A stretch of 64,000 nt of DNA from JANSYL01 sp963921255 (GTDB lineage: Bacteria > Pseudomonadota > Alphaproteobacteria > Rhodobacterales > Rhodobacteraceae): contig CAWUEW020000001.1 of NCBI GenBank assembly GCA_963921255.3, positions 248,001 to 312,000 on the forward strand, given 5' to 3'. Position 1 is the first letter of the stretch; every line of letters begins with the position of its first letter. The notes under the pieces were generated by a model. That model saw only the letters and a program-made list of their open reading frames with translations. It had not been told where the DNA came from and ran no database searches. This document shows positions 33,982 to 43,439 of this stretch, one piece after another. The position numbers were made by a program, and so were the translations under genes.

Positions 33982-35695
33982 GCTTTTCGCCATCCGCGCC
34001 CGGATGGGTCGTGGCGCCTTTGACGGCCGGACCCACAAGTTGCGCATATTTCCAAAGGGCACCCGACGCATAGATCGTTTCGCGCGGGCCAGACCATTCG
34101 GCCTTGCGTGCGGCCAACTCATCTTCGTCCAAGGCAACCGAGAGCTCACCGGTGATCGCGTCGATGGTGATCATGTCGCCATCTTTCAACAACCCGATCG
34201 GTCCGCCCACGGCCGCCTCGGGACCAACATGGCCGACGCAGAATCCGCGGGTCGCACCCGAGAACCGGCCGTCCGTGATCAGGGCGACCTTCTTGCCCAT
34301 GCCTTGACCGGACAGGGCCGACGTGGTCGCCAGCATTTCGCGCATCCCGGGGCCACCTTTCGGGCCTTCGTTGCGGATCACGATCACTTCGCCTTCCTTG
34401 TAGGCGCGGTCCTTCACGGCCTGGAACGCGTCTTCTTCACACTCGAAGACCCGCGCCGGCCCGGTAAAGACCTGATGTTCCGGCGCGATACCGGCAACCT
34501 TCACGATAGCGCCTTCGGGGGCGAGGTTGCCTTTCAGGCCAACGACGCCGCCGGTTTCGGTGATCGGCGTGGCGACGGGATGGATCACCTTGCCGTCGGC
34601 CTCGCGCTGAATCTCGTCCAGTTCTTCGCCCATGGTCCGGCCAGTTGCGGTGATGCAATCCTCGTGGATCAGACCTGCCTTGCGCAGTTCGTTCATCACG
34701 ACCGGGACACCACCCGCCTCGTAAAGGTCCTTGGCCACGTACTGTCCGCCGGGCTTCATGTCGACGAAGTACGGGGTGTCCTTGAAGATATCGCAGACGT
34801 CAAACAGATCGAATTCGATCCCGGCTTCGTGGGCGATGGCGGGCAGGTGCAGACCGGCATTGGTCGACCCGCCGGTACAGGCCACGACACGCGCGGCATT
34901 TTCCAGCGATTTGCGGGTCACGATATCGCGGGCACGAATGTTCTTTTCGAGCAGGTTCATGACCGCTTGGCCGGACGCCACACCATATTGGTCCCGGCTT
35001 TCGTACGGGGCCGGCGCGCCAGAGGAGTTGGGCAGTGCTAGGCCGATCGCCTCGGACACACAGGCCATGGTGTTGGCGGTGAACTGGCCCCCACAAGCCC
35101 CGGCCGACGGACAGGCAACACGCTCGATGACGGCCAGCGCCTCGTCGCTCAGGTTGCCGGCCTGGTGCTGACCCACGGCTTCGAACACGTCCTGAACGGT
35201 GATGTCCTTGCCGTCCAACCGACCCGGCAGGATCGAACCGCCATAGATGAACACGGACGGCACGTTCAGGCGAACCATTGCCATCATCATACCCGGCAGG
35301 GACTTGTCGCATCCGGCAAGGCCGACCAACGCGTCGTAGCAATGGCCACGCATGGTCAGTTCGACCGTGTCGGTGATGGCGTCCCGGCTGGCGAGCGACG
35401 ACCGCATGCCCTCGTGGCCCATGGCGATGCCGTCGGTCACGGTGATCGTGGTGAATTCGCGCGGCGTGCCATTGGCGTGTTTCACACCCAGTTTCACCGA
35501 CTGCGCCTGGCGGTTCAGGGCGATGTTACAGGGCGCTGCTTCGTTCCAGCAGGTTGCGACGCCGACGAAGGGCTGGTGAATTTCATCATCCGTAAGACCC
35601 ATCGCGTAGAAATACGACCGATGCGGCGCACGGGCCGGTCCCTCGGTCACATAGCGGCTCGGCAATTTCGATTTGTCCACCTTACCCTTCAGCAT
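33962..35695 (-). CDS. ilvD: Dihydroxy-acid dehydratase
   Basis: Iron-sulfur dehydratase of the IlvD/Edd family in valine, leucine and isoleucine synthesis. The 577-residue protein has the cluster-ligand regions ATCWNEAAPCN, GCDKSLPGMM and CPSAGACGGQFTANTM, in the expected order. I choose the ATG at 35695 (MLKGKVDKSK), with GGAAG upstream. Its 3' end overlaps the lipoprotein gene. It is divergent from a CAAX-type membrane protease gene. Confidence 0.96.
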   Translation of the reverse strand: MLKGKVDKSKLPSRYVTEGPARAPHRSYFYAMGLTDDEIHQPFVGVATCWNEAAPCNIALNRQAQSVKLGVKHANGTPREFTTITVTDGIAMGHEGMRSSLASRDAITDTVELTMRGHCYDALVGLAGCDKSLPGMMMAMVRLNVPSVFIYGGSILPGRLDGKDITVQDVFEAVGQHQAGNLSDEALAVIERVACPSAGACGGQFTANTMACVSEAIGLALPNSSGAPAPYESRDQYGVASGQAVMNLLEKNIRARDIVTRKSLENAARVVACTGGSTNAGLHLPAIAHEAGIEFDLFDVCDIFKDTPYFVDMKPGGQYVAKDLYEAGGVPVVMNELRKAGLIHEDCITATGRTMGEELDEIQREADGKVIHPVATPITETGGVVGLKGNLAPEGAIVKVAGIAPEHQVFTGPARVFECEEDAFQAVKDRAYKEGEVIVIRNEGPKGGPGMREMLATTSALSGQGMGKKVALITDGRFSGATRGFCVGHVGPEAAVGGPIGLLKDGDMITIDAITGELSVALDEDELAARKAEWSGPRETIYASGALWKYAQLVGPAVKGATTHPGADGEKHVYMDI

Positions 35696-35844
35696 TCTGG
35701 GTCTTCCTTTTCTCATCCACGTCAAATGGGCCGTCTCAACCGGAATAGACACAACACCACAGGGGAACAAGCGCGATTGCCCCTGCCACATCGCGCAACT
35801 ACAGAGAGGTCAAGAAAAGTCAGGCGACCCAGGCACCAAGAGAC

Positions 35845-36735
35845 ATGATGTATCCGGCCCACGAGGCATTCGTCGCACCTGCGCGCACGCGGCCCGAGAT
35901 CTGGCGCCTTCTGCTGGGGTTGGGGCTGATCATCTTGGTCTATGTGATCGGGATTGCCGGCGTCTTCGGCGCGCTGGTGGTGACCAGCGGATTTGATGGC
36001 GCACAGGCCTGGATGGGCCGGATGACAACCGGCGGCACACCGACCAGCGCCTTGCTGACGCTGTCCACGTTTATCGGCATGGGATTGGGTCCGCTTTTGG
36101 CGGCGCGCTGGCTGCATGGCCGCAGCTTCGGTTCGGTCTTTGGGCCGCTGGTCCCGCTGTTGCAGCAGTTTGCCATCGCCCTGATGATCTGCGGAACGGT
36201 CTACGCTGTCTTCGCGTTGCTCCCGAGTGGGGACGCACCGCAGCCCAACCTTGAGTTCAATCTTTGGATTTCGTTCCTGCCCTTGGCGCTGGTGGCCATC
36301 CTCATTCAGACCGGCGCGGAGGAAGTGCTGTTTCGCGGATACCTTCAGCAGCAACTGGCCGCACGCTTTGCCTCGCCCTGGGTCTGGATGATCCTTCCCT
36401 CAGGTCTGTTTGCCCTTGGCCACTACCAGCCCCAGATCATGGGCGAGAACGCCTGGGCTGTGGTGGCGGCTGTCGGCCTCTTTGCCATTCTTGCGGCGGA
36501 CCTGACGGCCAAGACTGGCAACATCGGCGCGGCCTGGGGGTTTCATTTCGCGAACAACTGCGTCGCGATCCTGTTTCTGGCGATGGACGGGCCATTGTCG
36601 GGTTTGGCGTTGTACACGGTGCCCTTCGCACCGATGGATACCGTCAACCTGAGGCCACTGATCTACCAGGACATGATCATCACACTGGCCACATGGGCGG
36701 CCATCCGGTTCTCGGTCACACGGGGGCGCGGCTAG
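35845..36735 (+). CDS. CPBP family intramembrane (CAAX-like) protease
   Basis: A 296-residue membrane protein with about seven hydrophobic segments. It has the three abi motifs: EEVLFRG (glutamates of motif 1), FALGHYQ (His, motif 2) and HFANN (His and Asn, motif 3). The substrate is unknown; family members process prenylated proteins or confer bacteriocin self-immunity. The start could be either of two adjacent ATGs. It precedes accD on the same strand. Confidence 0.92.
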   Translation: MMYPAHEAFVAPARTRPEIWRLLLGLGLIILVYVIGIAGVFGALVVTSGFDGAQAWMGRMTTGGTPTSALLTLSTFIGMGLGPLLAARWLHGRSFGSVFGPLVPLLQQFAIALMICGTVYAVFALLPSGDAPQPNLEFNLWISFLPLALVAILIQTGAEEVLFRGYLQQQLAARFASPWVWMILPSGLFALGHYQPQIMGENAWAVVAAVGLFAILAADLTAKTGNIGAAWGFHFANNCVAILFLAMDGPLSGLALYTVPFAPMDTVNLRPLIYQDMIITLATWAAIRFSVTRGRG

Positions 36736-36745
36736 CGCTTCCTCG

Positions 36746-36774
36746 TTGCATTCCGCAGCGTCGCCCCATATTTC
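36746..36774 (+). promoter_or_regulatory. Candidate accD-folC promoter
   Basis: TTGCAT (36746-36751) and TATTTC (36769-36774) are separated by 17 bp. They lie about 35 bp upstream of the accD ATG in the gap after the CPBP protease gene. Consensus match only. Confidence 0.35.
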
Positions 36775-36808
36775 GAGTTCCAACAGACCCTAGTGTGACG
36801 CGCCGCAT

Positions 36809-37747
36809 ATGAACTGGATCACCAATTACGTCCGCCCGACGATCAACTCGATCTTCTCGCGCCGCGAGATGCCCGAGAATCTTTGGACCAAATGCGATTC
36901 CTGCGGCACGATGTTGTTTCATCGCGAGTTGAAAGAGGCGCAGAACGTCTGCACCAACTGCGGCCACCATATGGGCATCAGCCCGCGTGATCGGTTCACA
37001 GCGCTGTTCGACAACGGGATTTTCACGCAAGTTTCGGTGCCTAAGCCGATTGATGACCCGCTGAAGTTTCGCGATCAGAAGAAGTACCCCGACCGCCTGA
37101 AATCCGCTCAGAAGCAGACGGCGGAAGAGGAGGCGATGCTGGTTGTGGAAGGCGAAATCGGCCGGACCCCTGTCGTTGCGGCCGCGCAGGACTTCAGCTT
37201 CATGGGCGGGTCGATGGGCATGTATGTCGGCAACGCCATCATCGCGGCCTGCGAACGCGCGGTGACGCTGAAACGGCCGTTGATCCTGTTTTCTGCCGCC
37301 GGCGGCGCCCGGATGCAGGAGGGCATCCTCAGCCTGATGCAGATGCCGCGCACCACGGTTGCCATTCAGATGCTCCGCGAGGCCGGTCTGCCCTACATCG
37401 TGGTGTTGACGCATCCCACGACGGGCGGCGTCACGGCGTCCTACGCGATGTTGGGCGATGTTCAGATTGCCGAACCCAACGCGCTGATCTGTTTCGCGGG
37501 TCCCCGTGTGATCGAGCAGACCATTCGCGAAAAACTTCCGGAAGGGTTTCAGCGTGCCGAGTATCTGCTGGATCACGGGATGCTCGATCGGGTCACGCCG
37601 CGCGGCCAGATGCGTGATGAACTGATCTCCATCACCCGGATGCTGATGGGCCTGACGCCCCCGGTGAAAGGGGACCTGCCGAAGCCGACACCGGCCCCGT
37701 CCGAGCCGGACACCGCCAAAAGTCCGCAGGCCGACCCCTCCAGCTAG
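36809..37747 (+). CDS. accD: Acetyl-CoA carboxylase carboxyltransferase subunit beta
   Basis: Beta subunit of the carboxyltransferase that makes malonyl-CoA for fatty-acid synthesis. The 312-residue protein has the N-terminal zinc ribbon C29-x2-C32...C48-x2-C51, then the carboxyltransferase blocks (SFMGGSMGMYVGNAI, FSAAGGARMQEGILSLMQM, THPTTGGVTASYAML, GPRVIEQT). The C-terminus has a Pro-rich tail. It is followed 63 bp later by folC, the common alphaproteobacterial accD-folC order. Confidence 0.96.
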   Translation: MNWITNYVRPTINSIFSRREMPENLWTKCDSCGTMLFHRELKEAQNVCTNCGHHMGISPRDRFTALFDNGIFTQVSVPKPIDDPLKFRDQKKYPDRLKSAQKQTAEEEAMLVVEGEIGRTPVVAAAQDFSFMGGSMGMYVGNAIIAACERAVTLKRPLILFSAAGGARMQEGILSLMQMPRTTVAIQMLREAGLPYIVVLTHPTTGGVTASYAMLGDVQIAEPNALICFAGPRVIEQTIREKLPEGFQRAEYLLDHGMLDRVTPRGQMRDELISITRMLMGLTPPVKGDLPKPTPAPSEPDTAKSPQADPSS

Positions 37748-37809
37748 GCCCGGCGCGGCCCACGCTGCCCCCGTCGGCCTTTCATTCCGCTCTGATCCAA
37801 GGCGTTCCG

Positions 37810-39084
37810 ATGACCGCACAAAGCTCTGACGCGCTGCTTGACCGGATGATGGCGCTGCATCCCAAGATCATTGACCTGACCTTGGATCGCATGCACCGCA
37901 TCCTGGCCGCATTGGACCACCCCGAGCGGAGCCTGCCCCCTGTCATCCATATCGCGGGCACGAACGGCAAGGGGTCCACGCAGGCGATGATCCGCGCCGG
38001 CCTGGAAGGCGCAGGCCTGAGGGCCCATGCCTACACATCGCCCCATCTGGCCCGATTTCACGAGCGCATTCGCCTTGCCGGCGCGTTGATCGAAGAAGAC
38101 GCCCTCAGCGCCTTGTTGGACGAATGCCTGGTCGCCAACGGCCCCGACGCCATCACCTATTTCGAGATCACCACAGCAGCGGCGCTGCTGGCCTTCGCAC
38201 GGGCACCGGCAGACTACACCTTGCTTGAGGTCGGATTGGGTGGACGGCTTGATGCGACCAATGTGGTTGATCGCCCGTCACTGACGGTCATCACCCCCGT
38301 CGACATGGATCACCAGCAGTTCCTTGGCGAAACCTTGGCCGATATCGCAGGTGAGAAGGCCGGGATCATCAAACGCGGCGTACCTTGCGTGGTTGGACGG
38401 CAACAGGACGCCGCCCTTGAGGTGATCGAGGATCGCGCAAACCGTCTGGGTGCCCCCCTTCTGGTGCACGATCAGCACTGGCATGTGATGGAAGAACGCG
38501 GGCGGCTGGTGTTTCAGGACGAGACCGGATTGCTTGATCTGCCGATGCCGAACCTACTGGGGGCCCACCAGGTCGAGAATGCGGGCACGGCCTTGGCAGC
38601 CCTGCGCCATCTGGACCTTGGGGATGCGGCCTATGAGGGCGCTGTCACGCGGGCCGAATGGCCGGCCCGCATGCAGAAGCTGCGCCGCGGTCCACTGGTC
38701 GATGCCGCCCCCGAGGCAGAGCTTTGGCTGGATGGGGGTCACAATCCGCATGCCGGGCGGGCCATCGCCCGCCTGCTGTCCGACCTTCCCAAGCGGCCAA
38801 CATATCTGATCTGCGGGATGCTCAACACCAAGGACATCTCCGGCTTTCTCGCGCCGTTTGCGCCCATTGCCACATCGCTCCATGCGGTTACGATTCCCGA
38901 CCAGGCCGCCACGGTTCCGGCCGACGTGACCGCCGCACACGCGCGCGAGGCGGGGCTCCACGCGGTCGAAGCCCCGGATGTCGCCACCGCGTTGTCCCGG
39001 ATCACCGACGCCGACCCAACGGCGCGCGTCTTGATCTGCGGGTCGCTTTATCTGGCGGGCGATATTCTCAAACAGAACGGGTGA
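37810..39084 (+). CDS. folC: Dihydrofolate synthase / folylpolyglutamate synthase
   Basis: Mur-ligase-family enzyme that glutamylates dihydropteroate and folates. The 424-residue protein has the ATP P-loop AGTNGKGST at residues 49-57 and the lysine-carbamate/Mg region LEVGLGGRLDATNVV. The C-terminal Mur domain contains LDGGHNPHAGRAIA. It follows accD on the same strand, probably in one operon. Confidence 0.95.
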   Translation: MTAQSSDALLDRMMALHPKIIDLTLDRMHRILAALDHPERSLPPVIHIAGTNGKGSTQAMIRAGLEGAGLRAHAYTSPHLARFHERIRLAGALIEEDALSALLDECLVANGPDAITYFEITTAAALLAFARAPADYTLLEVGLGGRLDATNVVDRPSLTVITPVDMDHQQFLGETLADIAGEKAGIIKRGVPCVVGRQQDAALEVIEDRANRLGAPLLVHDQHWHVMEERGRLVFQDETGLLDLPMPNLLGAHQVENAGTALAALRHLDLGDAAYEGAVTRAEWPARMQKLRRGPLVDAAPEAELWLDGGHNPHAGRAIARLLSDLPKRPTYLICGMLNTKDISGFLAPFAPIATSLHAVTIPDQAATVPADVTAAHAREAGLHAVEAPDVATALSRITDADPTARVLICGSLYLAGDILKQNG

Positions 39085-39179
39085 CCCTGTGCACAAAGCG
39101 GTTCACGGTTGCATGACTTGACCCAAGCCGGTGGGAATGATGCGGTGAACCAAACGCAATGACCCGCGAGACCTTCACC

Positions 39180-39689
39180 ATGCACCGGCTTTTCGCCCTG
39201 GCCCTCAGTTTGGCATTGGCCACACCCGCGCAGGCGGCGCAGTTTCAATTCTGTTGGGTTGGAGGTGCTGGTTACACGATGCGGGGCACGATCAGCTTTC
39301 CGGACGCCCTTTTGGGGACGGGCCTGATCACACAGGATCAGGTCACCGGGTTCACGATCCTGGGGTTCCACGATGGCGTTCCGGTGGGCGGATGGTCGCT
39401 GGACCAACTCAAGCCCGACACAACATGGGTGATGTCCTTCGACACCACCGCGCTGGCGTTCCCGACCGGCGGCAGCCGTGCCCAAGGCAGCTACCAGGCC
39501 TGGAACGCCAATGGCCAAGTGAACGATTGCGGCCCGAACGGCTTTGGGTTCAATGGGGGCAACTGGGCGCAGGATGTCTGCATCGACAACACGTATATCG
39601 AGGTCTCGTCGATAGACCGATACACGCCGCTGCCGGTCCATGCGATGGATGTCGAGTTGAGCTGCACCGCAACCTTGTCCCTGAGCTGA
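39180..39689 (+). CDS. Secreted hypothetical protein
   Basis: A 169-residue protein with a Sec signal peptide (MHRLFALALSLALATPAQA, probable cleavage before AQFQF). The mature part contains four cysteines (FCWVG, DCGPN, VCIDN, SCTAT), enough for two disulfides, which fits a periplasmic or extracellular location. No family is recognised. The ATG at 39180 is preferred over one seven codons earlier because it begins the signal peptide cleanly. It precedes an acetyltransferase gene by 3 bp. Confidence 0.78.
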   Translation: MHRLFALALSLALATPAQAAQFQFCWVGGAGYTMRGTISFPDALLGTGLITQDQVTGFTILGFHDGVPVGGWSLDQLKPDTTWVMSFDTTALAFPTGGSRAQGSYQAWNANGQVNDCGPNGFGFNGGNWAQDVCIDNTYIEVSSIDRYTPLPVHAMDVELSCTATLSLS

Positions 39690-39692
39690 CCG

Positions 39693-40322
39693 ATGGCAGA
39701 ACACCCTGTAGACCTGACCACTTGGCCGCGTGCCGATCAGTTCCATTTTTTCCGCACCTACGCCAAACCGCACTTCGCGGTGACCGCGCGCCTGGATGTG
39801 ACGCACCTGATGACGCGCCGCAAACCGGAGGGCGTTTCGCCTTACCGGGCGTGTCTTTATGCGATTGGCGCCGGGCTGCACGCGGTGCCCGACCTGCTGT
39901 TGCGGTTCCGCGGTGATCAGGTCGTCCGCCATGACCGCGTGGCGTTGTCGATGTCCGTGCCCAAAACCGCGGGCGGGTTCGGGTATGGGTATGTGCCGTT
40001 CGATCACGATGTGGCCGCCTTCGACGCGGTCGCGCGCGATGAAATTGCTGCGGTGGCTGAAGGCGGACGCCTCAACGCGAATGCAGGGGTGCGGGACGAC
40101 GTGGCCTATCTCTCCTGCCTGCCGTGGCTGGATTACACCAGCCTCGACAATGCCTTGCCCGGACCCGAGGACTGCATCCCGCGGGTGTCCTGGGGCAAGT
40201 TTGTTGAGCACGGATCGCGGTGGGACATGGCCATGACGTTGGAGGTGCATCACGCGCTTGTCGACGGGGAAGCCGTCGGCGCGTATTTTTCCGAAGCCCA
40301 GGCGGCGCTGACCCGGGTGTAA
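39693..40322 (+). CDS. CatA-like (chloramphenicol acetyltransferase fold) acyltransferase
   Basis: A 209-residue protein of the CAT fold. The catalytic motif HHALVDG (HHxxxDG) is near the C-terminus, and FFRTYAKPHFAVTARLDVT is at the N-terminus. Family members acetylate chloramphenicol, but housekeeping relatives of unknown substrate are common in environmental bacteria, so resistance should not be assumed. It is 3 bp after the secreted-protein gene and convergent with the ASCH gene. Confidence 0.82.
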   Translation: MAEHPVDLTTWPRADQFHFFRTYAKPHFAVTARLDVTHLMTRRKPEGVSPYRACLYAIGAGLHAVPDLLLRFRGDQVVRHDRVALSMSVPKTAGGFGYGYVPFDHDVAAFDAVARDEIAAVAEGGRLNANAGVRDDVAYLSCLPWLDYTSLDNALPGPEDCIPRVSWGKFVEHGSRWDMAMTLEVHHALVDGEAVGAYFSEAQAALTRV

Positions 40323-40330
40323 AGCGTGCG

Positions 40331-40858
40331 CTAGGGTTTCTTTCGACCAAACGGTTTGGGCGGTGGCGCTTCGAATGCGACGGGCAAATCGTCGAACAAC
40401 CCGCCTTCTGCCCCACCCCAGGATGTCATCCACGGCAACGGGTCTGCCAGCGCGCCGCCGGGTTCCCATTCGAAAAACCCCAAGGCACCCGTCGCGGGGA
40501 TCGGCTTACACGGCCGTGGGTCGCGCAACCGCAATCCGGCGTCCCCTCCGAACCAGGGGCTGTCGCTTTCGGTAACGATCTCGACCACGTCGACCGACCC
40601 GATGATCGCGCGGCGCGGCAAGGCATCGGGCTTGGGAACGCGCACACCGTCTTGGCCCCACCGCCAGACCAGATAGTCATACTCGGCCTGGCGCATCCCG
40701 ATGGCGGCGTGGATGGCAATCCGCCCGGGCCCCATACGGCCTGCGCGGATGGACCCAAGCGAACGGTTTTCGATCTCCTTCCCGCCGTGGATGATGGCCC
40801 AGGCTGACGGTTGGCGAACGGACAAAGCAAGGCGGGGCAAGTTGTGGCTCATCGCCAA
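40331..40858 (-). CDS. ASCH-domain-like protein
   Basis: A 175-residue cytoplasmic protein whose first third has the pattern LALSVRQPSAWAIIHGGKEIENRS. This fits the ASCH motif (LSIRQPWA...GxKxxENR), a beta-barrel related to PUA domains that is thought to bind RNA. The C-terminal 60 residues are low in structure and end in basic PKPFGRKKP. An internal ATG two codons in (MSHNL) is an alternative start. It is a single gene, convergent with the acetyltransferase and followed by zapE after a gap. Confidence 0.75.
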   Translation of the reverse strand: MAMSHNLPRLALSVRQPSAWAIIHGGKEIENRSLGSIRAGRMGPGRIAIHAAIGMRQAEYDYLVWRWGQDGVRVPKPDALPRRAIIGSVDVVEIVTESDSPWFGGDAGLRLRDPRPCKPIPATGALGFFEWEPGGALADPLPWMTSWGGAEGGLFDDLPVAFEAPPPKPFGRKKP

Positions 40859-40925
40859 CAGCTAGACCCGCAGCGTCCGTTTCCAAGCGAAGGACGGACC
40901 GAACCGGGGGGCAGAGTTGCCCGAA

Positions 40926-42020
40926 TTACGTGCCAGTGGCGTCGCGGCCATCGCCCCAATCTGCGCCTTGCATCTCGCGCAGGCGGCTGGCCGTGCGTTC
41001 GAACTCGAAGCTTCCGGCGCCCTCCAGATACAGGCGTTCGGGCAAATCTTCCGCGGTGCAGATCAGGCGGACATGCCCTTCGTAAAGGGCGTCAATCAAC
41101 GTGACGAAGCGCTTGGCCTCGTTGAACTTCGTGGCATCCAGCCGCGGGATGCCCTCCAACACCAGCAGCTTCACGGCGCCGACAAGCGCAAGGTAATCCG
41201 CAGGCCCCAGGGGTTGACCGCACAGATCCCAAAACGATGCGCGCGCCATGCCGGCCCAATACCGGGGCAGATGGACCTCGCGCCCTTTGACCTCGAGGCA
41301 CAGCTCTTCTTCCCGGCCGTGCGTCAAATCCCGCCAGATCGCGTTGACCGCTTCGGTCGCGTCATGGCCGAGAGGCGAGAAATACACCTGTTCCCCGGCG
41401 AGGCGATCCTGCCGGTAGTCTGTCATGGCATCGAGCTGATCGACCTCGAGTTTGTCTTGCAGCAGGTCGATGAACGGAAGGAACAACTGACGGTTCAATC
41501 CATCCTTGTAGAGGTCCGAGGGATGCCGGTTGGACGTGGTCACCACGAACACTCCGGCGTCGAAAAGCTGCTCGAACAGGCGACCGACGATCATGGCGTC
41601 GGCGATATCAGTGATCTGCATCTCGTCGAAGCAGAGCAGGCGAATGTCCTTCGCGATGGCCTGCGCGACGGGCTTGATCGCATCGTCAACACCGGTTTTG
41701 CGCGCCTCGTGCAACGCGGCCTGAACCTCCTGCATGAAGGCGTGAAAATGCACGCGCCGCTTTTCCGCTATCCCGACATGGGCATGAAACAAATCCATCA
41801 ACATGGACTTTCCGCGCCCGACGCCACCCCAAAGATACAGCCCCTGGGTGCCGGTCGGTTCGGACTTGCGGAACCGCGAGAGGAAGCTTTTGGCAACCGG
41901 GGTTTCCAGTTTCTCGCGGATCGATTCCATCCGCAAAAGGACGGCGCGTTGCGCCGGATCCGGGCGGAGAAGTCCCTCGGCCACGCGGGTGTCGTAAATC
42001 GCTGTCAGGTGCTGCGGCAT
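40926..42020 (-). CDS. zapE: Cell division protein ZapE (AFG1-like ATPase)
   Basis: P-loop ATPase of the AFG1/ZapE family, which in other proteobacteria associates with the Z-ring and supports division. The 364-residue protein has Walker A GGVGRGKS at residues 65-72, Walker B LLCFDEMQITD and the sensor-like VVTTSNRHPSDLY. The ATG at 42018-42020 (MPQHLTAIYD) has AAGGA upstream. A perfect CtrA box lies 51 bp upstream, suggesting cell-cycle control. Confidence 0.93.
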   Translation of the reverse strand: MPQHLTAIYDTRVAEGLLRPDPAQRAVLLRMESIREKLETPVAKSFLSRFRKSEPTGTQGLYLWGGVGRGKSMLMDLFHAHVGIAEKRRVHFHAFMQEVQAALHEARKTGVDDAIKPVAQAIAKDIRLLCFDEMQITDIADAMIVGRLFEQLFDAGVFVVTTSNRHPSDLYKDGLNRQLFLPFIDLLQDKLEVDQLDAMTDYRQDRLAGEQVYFSPLGHDATEAVNAIWRDLTHGREEELCLEVKGREVHLPRYWAGMARASFWDLCGQPLGPADYLALVGAVKLLVLEGIPRLDATKFNEAKRFVTLIDALYEGHVRLICTAEDLPERLYLEGAGSFEFERTASRLREMQGADWGDGRDATGT

Positions 42021-42071
42021 GCCCCTGTCCTTGCCCCAAACGCGGCGCAAAGACCATCCCTTTGGCGTCCG

Positions 42072-42087
42072 TTAACATTCCCTTAAC
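42072..42087. promoter_or_regulatory. CtrA binding site (TTAA-N7-TTAAC)
   Basis: TTAACATTCCCTTAAC is an exact match to the full CtrA consensus TTAA-N7-TTAAC, a rare string in this GC-rich sequence. It lies between divergent zapE (51 bp away) and an MFS transporter gene (79 bp away). Regulation of either gene is inferred. Confidence 0.7.
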
Positions 42088-42165
42088 CGAGCCATGAGAA
42101 TTCCTCGTTTGACCATCCGGAGGCATGGCGCGAATGTGCCACGGATTTGAACAGGCGGCGCAGGT

Positions 42166-43410
42166 ATGACCAAATCGACCCCTCTTATCACCCCGGTCCT
42201 CATCGGCGGGGCGTTGATCTTGATCGTGAGTTTCGCGATCCGGTCAAGTTTCGGGTTGTTCCAGATCCCGATCTCGGACGAGTTCGGCTGGCTCCGGGTC
42301 GAATTTTCCATGGCCATTGCCATCCAGAACCTGGCGTGGGGCGTCGGCCAGCCGTTCTTTGGTGCCATTGCCGAAAAGTTCGGAGACCGCAAAGCCATCG
42401 TGCTCGGCGCGCTGCTCTACGCCGTTGGCCTGGGATTGTCCGCCTATGCGATCACGCCGGGACAGCACAACGTTCTGGAGGTTCTGGTTGGCTTTGGGAT
42501 TGCCGGTACAGGGTTTGGCGTGATCCTGGCCATGGTTGGCCGCGCGGCCTCGGATGAAAACCGGTCTATGGCCCTCGGGATTGCGACGGCCGCAGGGTCG
42601 GGTGGCCAGATCGTCGGCCCGCCGCTGGTCGAAATGCTGCTGGCCAGCTTCGCGTGGCAAACGGTGTTCCTGATCATGGCCGGTGCGGTTCTGGCGTCGT
42701 TGTTGTTCCTGCCGCTCCTGCGGGCACCGGCCGCAGCCAGCAAGGAAGAGATCTCCGAGACGCTGAGCCAGATCTTGTACAAGGCCGCGCGTGATCCGTC
42801 CTTTACCCTCATTTTCGTCGGGTTCTTTTCCTGCGGGTATCAACTGGGTTTCATGACCGCCCATTTCCCGGCCTTCGTGACGGAGGTTTGCGGGCCAATC
42901 TCGCCGGGCTCAATGCTCCACAGCTTTGGCATCACGACGACCTCGGCGCTTGGCGCATGGGCAATGGCGCTCATCGGGATCGCCAACATTGGCGGAACGA
43001 TCTATGCCGGATGGCTCGGGAACCGGATTCCAAAGAAGTATTTGCTGGTCGGTATTTACGTCGGGCGGACCGTTGCGGCTGCGATCTTCATACTTCTGCC
43101 AATGACCCCGACGACCGTGATCGTGTTCTCGATCGTCATGGGATCGCTATGGTTGGCGACCGTTCCACTCACGTCGGGATTGGTCGGGTACATCTACGGA
43201 CTGCGCTACATGGGCACGCTCTACGGGATCATCTTCTTCAGCCACCAATTGGGCAGTTTCCTCGGTGTCTGGTTGGGGGGTGAGCTCTACGACATCTACG
43301 GCGACTACACCGCCGTGTGGTGGGTCGGTGTCGCCGTAGGCGCGCTGTCTGCGGTTGTGCATCTGCCGGTCAAGGAAACCCCTCTGGCACAGCGCGCGGC
43401 CGCAGCTTAG
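42166..43410 (+). CDS. MFS transporter
   Basis: A 414-residue inner-membrane protein with 12 predicted segments. Loop 2-3 carries AEKFGDRKAIVLGA, which fits the MFS motif (G-x-x-x-D-R-x-G). The protein most resembles the oxalate/formate-antiporter-like group, but the substrate is unknown. It is the first gene of a plus-strand run (MFS, LysE, ABC, ABC). Its control region contains a perfect CtrA box. Confidence 0.92.
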   Translation: MTKSTPLITPVLIGGALILIVSFAIRSSFGLFQIPISDEFGWLRVEFSMAIAIQNLAWGVGQPFFGAIAEKFGDRKAIVLGALLYAVGLGLSAYAITPGQHNVLEVLVGFGIAGTGFGVILAMVGRAASDENRSMALGIATAAGSGGQIVGPPLVEMLLASFAWQTVFLIMAGAVLASLLFLPLLRAPAAASKEEISETLSQILYKAARDPSFTLIFVGFFSCGYQLGFMTAHFPAFVTEVCGPISPGSMLHSFGITTTSALGAWAMALIGIANIGGTIYAGWLGNRIPKKYLLVGIYVGRTVAAAIFILLPMTPTTVIVFSIVMGSLWLATVPLTSGLVGYIYGLRYMGTLYGIIFFSHQLGSFLGVWLGGELYDIYGDYTAVWWVGVAVGALSAVVHLPVKETPLAQRAAAA

Positions 43411-43439
43411 GTTGGCCGCCGGTCAACACAAGGAACGCG

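Noticed and set aside
39693..40322. Calling the CAT-fold gene a chloramphenicol resistance determinant
   Set aside because: The HHxxxDG motif shows the fold only; housekeeping relatives without resistance are common and no mobile element is nearby.
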